A stretch of 64,000 nt of DNA from Pedobacter sp. BAL39 (GCF_000170795.1 NZ_ABCM01000001.1:1-64000), one strand, 5' to 3'. Shown: positions 34,979 to 42,734, numbered from the stretch's first letter. Notes: generated by a model not told the origin, from the sequence alone. Translations and numbers: made by a program.

Positions 34979-35013
34979 AATGTTTTATTCTTTAGGATGT
35001 GTAAAATCAATAT

Positions 35014-35739
35014 CTAACGAATTTGAGTTCCGGTGCTATTTCTATTTAATTTGATGGAGTTGCATACGAAAGGATAATTCACAGCAATGCTTTCAGCACT
35101 TTGGATTTCGCCATGATTATATATTTCAGCAGCATTTTTGAAAACCCAATGCCGTAGCCCATAGTGTATCGCTATATCAGCTTTGTCATTTTTACAGAGT
35201 CCAATGATGGTAACGAGATCAGGTTTTTCTTTGGCATAATCAACGAGACCAGTGAATTTCCCAGAGATTGAATCTTCAACAGCATCAGATTGCAGGTACT
35301 TTCCAAGTATATTTTGGATGTTGCCAGGTGTGAGTGGGATTCCTATTTTGATAAAAAAGTCGGCAACTCCATCGTGGGACTCCATTCCCTTATTGTATGT
35401 ACTGCCGGCCTTCAATTCTTGACTGAATATAATCGCAAACTCCTTTAGCTCCTGGATATTTGCATCCGGCGTCTCTGTCCAGCGAATGACGTTGGAAGCA
35501 ATAAACCAGGAAAAATGGTCAACATCTTTAAATTTTTTGTTAAATTCTTCGACAAGCGCCAAGTATTTCTGGTTCTTAGAAGAGTTGTCATGCTCTATCT
35601 GAATTTGACGTAAAAATTGAGATCCGCTGACGGAATATAAATAACAGAAAGAGGACGCGAAACCACAAATCCCTTTATCTCTATTGAACCAAGTGATTTT
35701 CTTAAATACTTCTTCTTGTTGCATTGTTGTTAAGTCCAT
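35014..35739 (-). CDS. Protein F of the cluster, possible papain-fold enzyme
   Basis: A 241-residue protein without signal peptide. Residues 11-22 (VFKKITWFNRDK) match the start of protein D (VFENIPWFNKDK) at 8 of 12 positions. Directly after it comes GICGFASSFCYLY, with Cys25 placed like the nucleophile of papain-fold proteins (CG.AS), and late in the chain HYGLRHWVF with His193 and His197 and a following N-H-G turn (Asn208). This Cys...His...Asn order would suit a cysteine peptidase or transglutaminase-like enzyme. No family is identified. It lies 26 bases after the collagen-like gene and 35 before protein E. Confidence 0.65.
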   Translation of the reverse strand: MDLTTMQQEEVFKKITWFNRDKGICGFASSFCYLYSVSGSQFLRQIQIEHDNSSKNQKYLALVEEFNKKFKDVDHFSWFIASNVIRWTETPDANIQELKEFAIIFSQELKAGSTYNKGMESHDGVADFFIKIGIPLTPGNIQNILGKYLQSDAVEDSISGKFTGLVDYAKEKPDLVTIIGLCKNDKADIAIHYGLRHWVFKNAAEIYNHGEIQSAESIAVNYPFVCNSIKLNRNSTGTQIR

Positions 35740-35764
35740 ATGATTTGGGTTTATATAAAATTGA

Positions 35765-37639
35765 TCAATTCAACTTAATGATGCTGAGGTAACTGCTTCC
35801 ATCTGTACTAAAATCGACTTGTGCTGTGGCGCTGTTGGAACTTGCATTGCCCCTGTAAAAAACTTTGACAACATCACCAGATTGAAGGGGGAGTGTTACA
35901 TTTAGGGTACCCCTTGAGTAAGATATATGCTCTGGACTAGGGGAACCGATTACAGTTGCGTCTGTACCGTTCCCTACCAGAAGAGCAGAGTAACCAGATC
36001 CCGCACCGTAATAGTATCGAACGCTAGCACCACTGGTAACCTGTATTTCAGGATATGGAATGTAACTATTGAAAGAACCTATACTGGTGACGATCATGGC
36101 AAGATTGATGTTGTAGAGCCCGCCCATATCTGAAGGGACAGTATAGGTATTGTTATTCGTCCACGCAGCCTGATTTGCACCGCTCACTTTACTATTGTAA
36201 TTGAAAGTATAGCGGCTATAGCCAAATGGCCTTTTCAGTTGAGATTGAGTGCTTGTCGCAAACAATTGCAGGCTCGCACCTCCCGATGATGAAGGAGCGG
36301 CCCAGGTGCCATCACCACGTAAATACGTAGATGATCCTGCCTCACCGCTGGCAGAAATCTTTTGAATGGTAACCGAAGCATCTGCAATTTTTGAATTGGT
36401 TACTGCATTGGCAGCAATGGTGGTAACGGCAGTACTATTAATCCTTATATCGCCAGTCACTGTAGAGGGGACTTGTGCTGAAAAGGGAGCTGCAGCACTT
36501 GTAAGGTAAATTTGTCCTCCGTTAGTACCATTGGCAAGACCATCTCCTGTGTCCCCTTTATCTCCTTTTGCACCTGCTTCACCAGTTGCGCCGGTATCCC
36601 CTTTATCGCCTATATCACCTTTTGCACCGGTAGGCCCAACGGCACCAGGCAAACCAGTTGCTCCTGCTTCACCGGTATCCCCTCTATCGCCCTTATCACC
36701 CTTTGCACCGGTGGGCCCAACGACACCAGGCAAACCATTTGCACCTGCTTCACCTGTATCCCCTTTGTCGCCCTTATCTCCTTTAGGTCCGGTAGCACCA
36801 GCGGCACCAGCTAAACCGGTTGCTCCTGCTTCACCTGTAGCTCCTTTATCGCCCTTGTCACCTTTTGCACCGGTAGCACCAGCGGCACCAGGTAAACCAG
36901 TTGCACCTGCTTCACCTGTAGCTCCTTTATCGCCCTTATCACCTTTTGCACCAGTAGGCCCAACGGCACCAGGCAGACCAGTTGCTCCTGCTTCACCCGG
37001 ATCCCCTTTATCGCCCTTATCTCCTTTAGGTCCGGTAGCACCAGCGGCACCAGGTAAACCAGTTGCTCCTGCTACACCCATATCCCCTTTATCGCCCTTG
37101 TCACCTTTTGCACCGGTAGCACCAGCGGCACCAGGCAAGCCAGTAGCACCAGGCAAACCAGCTGCTCCTGCCGCACCGGCATCCCCTTTATCACCCTTAT
37201 CTCCTTTAGGTCCGGGAGTCGAACTTCCGGATGTCTCGGCATACAGAGCATAAGGCACACTCATCAATTGAGAGATACCAACAACATCATAATTACTGCC
37301 ACCATTCGGATCAGTTTCAGTTTTGATGAAATAGGTGCCGTTGCCCCAGTTGATTCCCGAAAAAGTTCCGGAAACAGGTGTACCAGAGCCTATTTCTAAA
37401 CTGATCAGCCCGTTAGCATTAGAAGTTGGCCCTTGTGTTTCTGCATACACGGCGTTGCCGTTTGCAGAACCCTGAAGGATACTGATCCTTACACCAACTC
37501 TCTGGCTGACCACCAGCTTATTGGTATTATTGCGAACAACTGCCTGGTAACTGATTTTCTTTGGTGCCTGAGCATAAAGGCCTATACTGACCAGCAAAAA
37601 TAACAATGAGCAAAAAATAGGTTTGTAAAAGTTTATCAT
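35765..37639 (-). CDS. Exported collagen-like protein with C1q-like C-terminus
   Basis: The 624-residue protein has a signal peptide ending SIGLYAQ, an N-terminal domain common to Bacteroidota fibre proteins (KKISYQAVVRNNTNKLVVSQ, ISQLMSVPYALYAETSG), then about 225 residues of Gly-X-Y repeats (units such as GPKGDKGDKGD and GEAGATGLPGAVG). A short linker (LRGDGTWAAPSS) leads to a C-terminal beta domain of about 150 residues (YTVPSDMGGLYNINLAMIV, LQSGDVVKVFYRG) that looks like a C1q/TNF trimer head. The product should be a triple-helical stalk with a globular tip outside the cell. It is preceded by PorP/SprF (33-base gap) and followed by protein F. Confidence 0.9.
   Translation of the reverse strand: MINFYKPIFCSLLFLLVSIGLYAQAPKKISYQAVVRNNTNKLVVSQRVGVRISILQGSANGNAVYAETQGPTSNANGLISLEIGSGTPVSGTFSGINWGNGTYFIKTETDPNGGSNYDVVGISQLMSVPYALYAETSGSSTPGPKGDKGDKGDAGAAGAAGLPGATGLPGAAGATGAKGDKGDKGDMGVAGATGLPGAAGATGPKGDKGDKGDPGEAGATGLPGAVGPTGAKGDKGDKGATGEAGATGLPGAAGATGAKGDKGDKGATGEAGATGLAGAAGATGPKGDKGDKGDTGEAGANGLPGVVGPTGAKGDKGDRGDTGEAGATGLPGAVGPTGAKGDIGDKGDTGATGEAGAKGDKGDTGDGLANGTNGGQIYLTSAAAPFSAQVPSTVTGDIRINSTAVTTIAANAVTNSKIADASVTIQKISASGEAGSSTYLRGDGTWAAPSSSGGASLQLFATSTQSQLKRPFGYSRYTFNYNSKVSGANQAAWTNNNTYTVPSDMGGLYNINLAMIVTSIGSFNSYIPYPEIQVTSGASVRYYYGAGSGYSALLVGNGTDATVIGSPSPEHISYSRGTLNVTLPLQSGDVVKVFYRGNASSNSATAQVDFSTDGSSYLSIIKLN
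36510..37230 (-). repeat. Imperfect tandem repeats coding for Gly-X-Y collagen repeats
   Basis: The DNA repeats with a main period of 81 bases (27 residues, nine triplets), best kept in the centre of the region; single copies differ in the third triplet positions. At the edges 9-base units predominate. The high identity between units makes copy-number change by slippage or recombination likely. Confidence 0.8.
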
Positions 37640-37672
37640 AATTATGTAATTGAGACGTATTTCTATTATTGA

Positions 37673-38560
37673 TTATCTATTTAGAAAGCGATACCTGAGC
37701 CCAACCTCAAATTCGCCATTGGTATAGCGTCTTAATGCTGAGGTATTGGTGGTGTATTGGGCAAGGATCGACAAGGAATTTGCATACGTGGCACCGATGC
37801 CAAATGTGAAGTTGCCCGTACTGTGGTATACAGAACTCACCGTCAGCTTGTCAGAAGCAAAACCGAGGTTGAGGGCAAGATCGAGGATATCCCCAAAATT
37901 TTCGAGGCCACGATACACCAATCGAGGCTCTATGCCACTAACTGATTGCCCATTACTCAGAAACTTATACGACGCCGATGCAAGGAATGTATTGCGTTCG
38001 CTCAACCGGCGAAGGTCATCCCTTTTCAGAAACCTTCTTAAATTTGGTATCACCCCTTCTACTGTCAACTGATCCTTGCGAAGGGCCACGCCCAAATCGC
38101 CGTCAAAATAAGCGCGCTGCTTGTTAAAATCATAAAGCACCTGATCCTCAAAATCTGCATTTATCCGATTAAAATCGATGCTTTGATCCATCAGACCAGC
38201 CGATAAACCAAAATCCAGGTAACTTTCGCTTGCGTTGAGCGGAATGTGGTATGCGTAGGTAATTTTTGTTTGCACCTGCTGGATGGCGCCAGCTTTATCG
38301 CTGTAAAAAATTAAACCCAAGCCCACTCTTTCACTGGGTAAACCATAGGTGGCGGTGACCGCCGAGAGGACGGGGGCATCGTCTATTTTGGTCCATTGTG
38401 CCTTATAGCCGCCATTGAGTTCGAACCCAGGAATAGTCCCTGCCATTGCGGGATTGGCAAGATAGCGGTTCTGAAAATACATACTCCCCAGGGAATTCAA
38501 TTGCGCATAGGACAGGCTCTGCATCAGCAAGAAAAAAATCAATAAGTTTAACTTTTTCAT
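37673..38560 (-). CDS. PorP/SprF-family type IX secretion system membrane protein
   Basis: The 295-residue protein has a signal peptide (MQSLSYAQ) and the family opening YFQNRYLANPAMAGTIPG, followed by alternating outer-membrane beta strands to the terminal EVGLRYRFLNR. PorP/SprF proteins serve the type IX secretion system; members are often paired with a protein carrying a type B (CHU_C) sorting domain, which they help to export or attach to the surface. Exactly such a gene lies 5 bases upstream. The following collagen-like gene has no type IX signal of its own, so its surface attachment might depend on this pair; that is an inference. Confidence 0.92.
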   Translation of the reverse strand: MKKLNLLIFFLLMQSLSYAQLNSLGSMYFQNRYLANPAMAGTIPGFELNGGYKAQWTKIDDAPVLSAVTATYGLPSERVGLGLIFYSDKAGAIQQVQTKITYAYHIPLNASESYLDFGLSAGLMDQSIDFNRINADFEDQVLYDFNKQRAYFDGDLGVALRKDQLTVEGVIPNLRRFLKRDDLRRLSERNTFLASASYKFLSNGQSVSGIEPRLVYRGLENFGDILDLALNLGFASDKLTVSSVYHSTGNFTFGIGATYANSLSILAQYTTNTSALRRYTNGEFEVGLRYRFLNR

Positions 38561-38565
38561 GATGA

Positions 38566-39063
38566 TTAATTTTGTCTGTATAAGATGTTCAAGGCTCCCT
38601 TTAAAGGCGGAAAACCATTACCATACTCGACTACATAAAAATAGACCCCTTCTGCCAGTAATGTACCTCTGTAACTTCCATCCCAAGTGTTTTTATAGCT
38701 TTTCTCGTTAAAGACACGCCTACCGGAACGGTCGTAAACCGAAACCATGTTATTGGGATATTCCTCTATATTCCTAATGATCCAGGTGTCATTTTTGCCG
38801 TCGCCATTTGGAGAAAGCACATTAAGCACATACTGCTTGAGGTTAGTCGTGCTGAAGGCTTCAGTATACGTTTGCTGCACACCCGCTCCCACCGAAGCAT
38901 TGCCCGCCGATAACATCGTATAAAAAGCCTGTCCAATAGAATAGCTGCTTGTACCCGCGCTACCAGCAGCTTCGCCACCAGCAGCGACAGTGTTCTGTTG
39001 TGCCTGGATACTGCCACTTATAAGGAGAGCGATAATTAAGGAGCGCATAGATTTTGACTGCAT
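38566..39063 (-). CDS. Minimal cargo protein with CHU_C (type B) sorting domain
   Basis: From the ATG at 39063 the protein has 165 residues (an in-frame ATG at 39090 adds only FFF-rich residues; one at 39048 is also possible). After the signal peptide (LLISGSIQAQ) there is a short repeat-like region (SAGTSSYSIGQAFYTML, GVQQTYTEAF) and then the gliding-motility-type C-terminal domain: LNVLSPNGDGKNDTWIIRNI, NNMVSVYDRSGRRVFNEKSY, NTWDGSYRGTLLAEGVYFYV. That domain is the type IX sorting signal. With almost no cargo portion it is probably an anchor or adaptor. It is the first gene of the nine-gene minus-strand array. Confidence 0.9.
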   Translation of the reverse strand: MQSKSMRSLIIALLISGSIQAQQNTVAAGGEAAGSAGTSSYSIGQAFYTMLSAGNASVGAGVQQTYTEAFSTTNLKQYVLNVLSPNGDGKNDTWIIRNIEEYPNNMVSVYDRSGRRVFNEKSYKNTWDGSYRGTLLAEGVYFYVVEYGNGFPPLKGALNILYRQN

Positions 39064-39115
39064 GTAAAAGAAAAAGTTTGGTTTTCCCAAATTTGCAAAA
39101 AATCATCTTTGCCGA

Positions 39116-39135
39116 ATCAAGGGTTAACCCTTGAT
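39116..39135. promoter_or_regulatory. Perfect 20-bp palindrome upstream of the nine-gene array
   Basis: ATCAAGGGTTAACCCTTGAT reads the same on both strands without spacer and lies 52 bases before the ATG of the CHU_C protein. Its position fits an operator for the array. The remaining bases up to 39364 contain no gene; a 7-bp inverted repeat (TTCAGGT / ACCTGAA) near 39180-39210 is weaker. Confidence 0.55.
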
Positions 39136-39364
39136 CTTTACATTAGCCACTGCTGGACATTTCTCATCATTGCCGGTGTTTCAGGTTCGTGGGGTGAAGC
39201 CTGACCTGAACAAAGGCACAAGGCTGGCAGTTATACCTATTTATTCTTTATTGCGGATTGATTAATTTATCTTGGTGATAGCATCGTTCAGGATAATGGA
39301 GGACTCTGAGAGGCGTTAATTTGAATGACACCGTTCAGGTTACATTCCCAAATAATACAAAATA

Positions 39365-39997
39365 TCAGGTGTAAACAAGCTCGATGAATTGCATGAGCGC
39401 CTTCTTGATCTGCTCTTGACCGGAAGGTTGCTGAAGGTCTATTCCGCAAAACGGATTTTCCTGCATTTTGCTATGCAGAGTTAGGTAATATACCCCACCC
39501 ATCAATATCGCGTACATTGCCCTAAAGTTCTTATCAGTATGATCAAAGGTATCATCGAAAACCTCACGTAACAATTGATCACCAATATTCTCACGCTTCA
39601 AGTCCAGTTCCTTTAAAACGGGCAGTTTTTCACTCAGCCCCCAGGTGATAATACGGCGCATCTCCTCACTACTCATCAGACTGTCGAACTGGTCTTCCAG
39701 CACCCGATATGCCAGTGCTTTCCCGGTATCGGCTTTACTGGCTTCAACAATGTTACCGATTTCTTCGGGATGGATGTTCCAGTAGTCATTGTTATTGAGG
39801 TATTCTTTCACCAATCCTTCCAATCCACCGAAATAATCGTAGATCAATCTCCGGTCCACCTTTGCCTTTTCCGCGACCCTGCTGATGCTCAGACCGGAAA
39901 AACCATCCTTTTTCAGGATTTCCCCAAGTGCAGTAATCAAGTTTTCCTTGGTGCGCTCCTTGTTCCTAACAGGGCCATCCGTCACTTTTCTTGCCAT
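39365..39997 (-). CDS. TetR-family transcriptional regulator
   Basis: The 210-residue protein is read from the ATG at 39997 (MARKVTDGPVRNKERTKENL); a GTG-less extension to 40024 is less likely. The N-terminal helix-turn-helix is typical: GEILKKDGFSGLSISRVAEK and VDRRLIYDYFGGLEGLVKEY. The C-terminal ligand domain is all helical with no recognised ligand motif. It lies divergent to a small membrane protein gene; the intervening region holds a perfect inverted repeat overlapping a promoter, its probable operator. Confidence 0.9.
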   Translation of the reverse strand: MARKVTDGPVRNKERTKENLITALGEILKKDGFSGLSISRVAEKAKVDRRLIYDYFGGLEGLVKEYLNNNDYWNIHPEEIGNIVEASKADTGKALAYRVLEDQFDSLMSSEEMRRIITWGLSEKLPVLKELDLKRENIGDQLLREVFDDTFDHTDKNFRAMYAILMGGVYYLTLHSKMQENPFCGIDLQQPSGQEQIKKALMQFIELVYT

Positions 39998-40114
39998 TTG
40001 AATCAACTTTGGTGCAATTTGCAATTTTTTGAGCCAGCGTCAAAGATTCGCCGTACAAAGAAACTGCTTACCTTTTTATTTAGGGACGAGCTTTAGGTCA
40101 TCAGTATTTATAAG

Positions 40115-40147
40115 GAACACAACCAGATTTATGATGAACACAACCAG
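40115..40147. repeat. Two 12-bp direct repeats spaced by two helical turns
   Basis: GAACACAACCAG occurs at 40115-40126 and again at 40136-40147, a distance of 21 bases, which puts both copies on the same face of the helix. They lie between the TetR gene and its likely operator. Confidence 0.5.
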
Positions 40148-40176
40148 CTGACTGCTAGATATAAAATCAATGATAA

Positions 40177-40204
40177 ATTTATATCACATATTTGTGATAT
40201 AAAT
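40177..40204. promoter_or_regulatory. Probable TetR operator (12-bp inverted repeat)
   Basis: Two exact 12-base arms (ATTTATATCACA and its complement) are separated by 4 bases. The core ATCAC-N6-GTGAT (40183-40198) recurs at 41302-41317. The right half covers the -33 element of the promoter at 40191, so a bound repressor would exclude RNA polymerase. Confidence 0.65.
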
Positions 40205-40221
40205 AATATTTATTATTTTTG
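40191..40221 (+). promoter_or_regulatory. Perfect Bacteroidota promoter for the small membrane protein
   Basis: TTTG at 40191-40194 and TATTTTTG at 40214-40221 are separated by exactly 19 bases, the full TTTG-N19-TAnnTTTG consensus. Transcription would start near 40228 and leave a leader of about 140 bases before the ATG at 40371. The leader holds no gene. Confidence 0.7.
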
Positions 40222-40370
40222 CTTATGCTTAGGTTGCTAAATCTAGAGAAATTATCCACCACCAGGATGCCGATAGATGGTATGACAGGCTACGTGGAAA
40301 TAGTTGTTGTAACCTCAACCCGAAATAAAAATATTCAAGAATGTTTCCGAACCAAACCAATAACTAGAAA

Positions 40371-40622
40371 ATGACAGCTAATAACCCAACTACCTCACAA
40401 GATCTCAAACAACTAACCAAACAAAGAGACTTTTTCAAAGGCATACTCATTGCAGCTTGTATCCTTTGGCCATTTGTCATCGCAGCCGCCATTTATTTTT
40501 ATTACAAAAAAGGTAACATAGCATTGTTTATTCCCGCCTGTACGATTTTCATAGGCTTTCTTCCAATCTATTTACGATTCAAGGCGTTAAGTTCGGAGAT
40601 CAAAGCAAAGAAATTGAGTTAG
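40371..40622 (+). CDS. Small two-helix membrane protein
   Basis: An 83-residue protein with a polar N-terminus (about 22 residues) and two membrane helices (GILIAACILWPFVIAAAIYF and IALFIPACTIFIGFLPIYL) joined by a short YKKGN loop, ending in a basic tail. Short proteins of this design in Bacteroidota are sometimes labelled redox-active disulfide protein 2, but no CxxC is present here. It is preceded by a perfect promoter that overlaps the TetR operator, so it is probably the main target of that repressor. Function not known. Confidence 0.7.
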   Translation: MTANNPTTSQDLKQLTKQRDFFKGILIAACILWPFVIAAAIYFYYKKGNIALFIPACTIFIGFLPIYLRFKALSSEIKAKKLS

Positions 40623-40741
40623 GCAGTTTCGTGTAGGGAAGGTCTATTTATACGCTATAGCTTGTTAAACACCACGACGCAAATGTGCTGGATGGCCTTA
40701 CCCTAAAATTAGTGCAACTCCATCGGAAGACGATGACCAGT

Positions 40742-41290
40742 TTAATGTGCATCAATTACAAGCGGGCTCGATTTCCTTTCAAAATCGAACCACAAGGTTT
40801 TGCCAACGACCTCTTGAACATGATAAAATGTTTTGCTGTACAATCCTCCGCTTCCTACCCCTACCCCATACTGATCACTTTTTTTTAGCTGCTGTTGTAA
40901 TTTGCTTACAAAACTTTTAATATTCTTATCGGGGTTTTTGGAGATCACCCTTAAGCTCAGGTTTTCGAGTTCATCTGCTGTGGACCTTCCGCCAAGCACG
41001 ACAATGGCATGAACGCAAAAATCATCATCAAAAATACTGCGATCACCATCCTTTTGAAATTTGACGGAAGTGATATAAGCCGCTGAGAACCTTTCAGCTT
41101 CCTTCAACACAAGATCTTCTTTCTGGTCAACGCTCTTTAGGACAACGTTTTTTCCAACTATCTTTTCAATGTAAACGTGCATTGCTGACTTATTAATGAG
41201 TAGCTCAAACTCGCCAAAGAAAGTTTCCAAGGGGATGATAATATTTATTAGACTCGCCATATCCGTTAAAACCAAAACCAAGTTAGCCAT
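40742..41290 (-). CDS. Hypothetical protein under a possible TetR-type site
   Basis: From the ATG at 41290 the protein has 182 residues (a TTG two codons upstream is possible). It is soluble, with a mixed alpha/beta composition: LVLVLTDMASLINIIIPLE, then strands KIVGKNVVLKSVDQKEDLVL, and a Gly-rich loop GVGVGSGGLYSKTFY before the end. No family is recognised. It is divergent from the Imm22-like gene; the 64-base gap contains ATCAC-N6-GTGAT, identical in core to the TetR operator, 12 bases before this ATG. Confidence 0.65.
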   Translation of the reverse strand: MANLVLVLTDMASLINIIIPLETFFGEFELLINKSAMHVYIEKIVGKNVVLKSVDQKEDLVLKEAERFSAAYITSVKFQKDGDRSIFDDDFCVHAIVVLGGRSTADELENLSLRVISKNPDKNIKSFVSKLQQQLKKSDQYGVGVGSGGLYSKTFYHVQEVVGKTLWFDFERKSSPLVIDAH

Positions 41291-41301
41291 TTTCAAAAGA
41301 T

Positions 41302-41317
41302 ATCACAACATCGTGAT
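41302..41317. promoter_or_regulatory. Second copy of the ATCAC-N6-GTGAT site
   Basis: The 16-base site between two divergent genes has the same half-sites and spacing as the core of the inverted repeat at 40183-40198, including the extended left half ATATCACA. It could be a second operator of the TetR regulator. Confidence 0.45.
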
Positions 41318-41354
41318 TTATTATCCTTAATTTTAGCTGATAACTTACGAACTA

Positions 41355-42116
41355 ATGAAAAGCACACATCTATGGGCCGGACAAATAGCATCGAATTCAT
41401 TACTGGAGACTTATCTTGACCAAAGCATGTACCTAAAGGCATGGGCGAAATATGATCATGAACTACCAACGGGAAATGAGGAGCAAGATGCCGAGCCGTC
41501 ACCAAATTTGAGATGCCAGTTCTGCAAAGATCTGGATATCGACACGTATGACGAAGATATGATGATTTTTAAGTATTATAATCACCTGGTTGATGCAGAT
41601 ACAATTGCAAAAGATCTCCATGTCGATTCCCAACAGCTCAGCAAACTATTCGAAGCGTATAAGATCGAAAACTGTAATGCGGTGATTGCCTATCATGAGG
41701 ACAACTTAAAACTGAAAAAGACCTCACAGCCTACCCTATTAAAACATCTCGGTCAGCTGGACAATCCAGAAATGCCCGCAGGCTCAAAAACCATAAAGAG
41801 CCATTACCTATGGATCGGAGCTGTTAAGCTTTCGAAGGCCGAAATCATCAAAAGTACTGGCCTGAAAGGCAAGGAGATTGATAGCCTCAACTTCCATTAC
41901 AGCAAAGAAAAAAAGAGGATCGACGAAACCATCATGCTGGAAGTACAAGACTTTGATCTCGCGGAGCGGATGGTTCTTAATTTAGATCACATGGGAATTT
42001 CCCCAACAGCACACGCTGTACTTTTATTGTCAGCAGACAATAGTTTCAAAATCGATATTGAGGAAATCAGCAAAACGCTGGGCATGGATTTTATCGCAGA
42101 ATTTGCTACGGGGTAG
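41355..42116 (+). CDS. Imm22-like immunity protein, apparently two-domain
   Basis: A 253-residue soluble protein. The first half fits the immunity protein 22 pattern: HLWAGQIASNSLLETYLDQS, LRCQFCKDLDIDTYDEDMM. The second half begins again with HYLWIGAVKLSKAEIIKSTG and ends with DFIAEFATG, suggesting a partly duplicated or extended domain. Imm22 proteins neutralise polymorphic toxins; no toxin gene is visible nearby, so it would be an orphan immunity gene. Assignment is by motif memory. Confidence 0.6.
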   Translation: MKSTHLWAGQIASNSLLETYLDQSMYLKAWAKYDHELPTGNEEQDAEPSPNLRCQFCKDLDIDTYDEDMMIFKYYNHLVDADTIAKDLHVDSQQLSKLFEAYKIENCNAVIAYHEDNLKLKKTSQPTLLKHLGQLDNPEMPAGSKTIKSHYLWIGAVKLSKAEIIKSTGLKGKEIDSLNFHYSKEKKRIDETIMLEVQDFDLAERMVLNLDHMGISPTAHAVLLLSADNSFKIDIEEISKTLGMDFIAEFATG

Positions 42117-42209
42117 CATTTATACAAAGAGCACATTCCAGGCACATACTATACCTGCTTCACAACTAGGTTCAAATCTTTATAAATAATTTTAAAAATT
42201 CTAATTAAA

Positions 42210-42734
42210 ATGATCAAAATTGAAATTTTACCATTAGACGGAATTGAAATTGACAACATTGGAAAACTTTCATTGGGGCAATCTAAATCGGACATTGAGA
42301 AATTATTAGGATCCCCTTCGGAAAGTTCAAATTTAAAACAACTTTTTTACGACGAATACGAATTCCGTATTGACCTTGACAGCGAAGGAAATTCAGAGTT
42401 TATAGAGTTCCTGTACGGACCATTTCCAGAAAAAACCGAGCTTTCGATTTATGGACATAACCCTTTTCAAATTGGAGCGAATAAACTTATTCAAATTCTT
42501 ACCGAAAAAAATGATGGTGAAATAGATGACAGTGAAGCTGACTATTGTTATGCATTTTTAAATATTTCGGTAGGAATTTGGCGACAATTAACTGAAAAAA
42601 CCGTTGAGGAAAGTATTGCTGAAATGAAAGCCGACAATGAATATAAAGGAAATCAAGATTGGCTGAATGAAGATCTGAATAAAGCAAAAAACTTTTGGAC
42701 AATTGGAATTGGAGTTAAAAACTATTATGAATAA
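42210..42734 (+). CDS. AT-rich orphan protein, possibly immunity-related
   Basis: A 174-residue acidic protein: MIKIEILPLDGIEIDNIGKL, then SLGQSKSDIEKLLGSPSE, and the end FWTIGIGVKNYYE. The GQSKSDIEKLLGSP segment resembles small beta-lactamase-inhibitor-like repeats, and the acidic character and neighbourhood suggest an immunity protein; neither is certain. Base composition and codon use are clearly more AT-rich than the flanking genes, a sign of recent acquisition. It follows the Imm22-like gene by 93 bases. Confidence 0.6.
   Translation: MIKIEILPLDGIEIDNIGKLSLGQSKSDIEKLLGSPSESSNLKQLFYDEYEFRIDLDSEGNSEFIEFLYGPFPEKTELSIYGHNPFQIGANKLIQILTEKNDGEIDDSEADYCYAFLNISVGIWRQLTEKTVEESIAEMKADNEYKGNQDWLNEDLNKAKNFWTIGIGVKNYYE

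Noticed and set aside
36510..37230. CRISPR-like regular repeats
   Set aside because: Repeats are coding (Gly-X-Y), imperfect, in frame and without unique spacers; no cas gene is present.
36531..37253. Long plus-strand reading frame of 240 codons opposite the collagen gene (Pro-Ser-Pro-Leu repeats)
   Set aside because: It is the mirror of the Gly-X-Y repeat codons on the other strand; the collagen-like protein has signal peptide and domains, the mirror has none.
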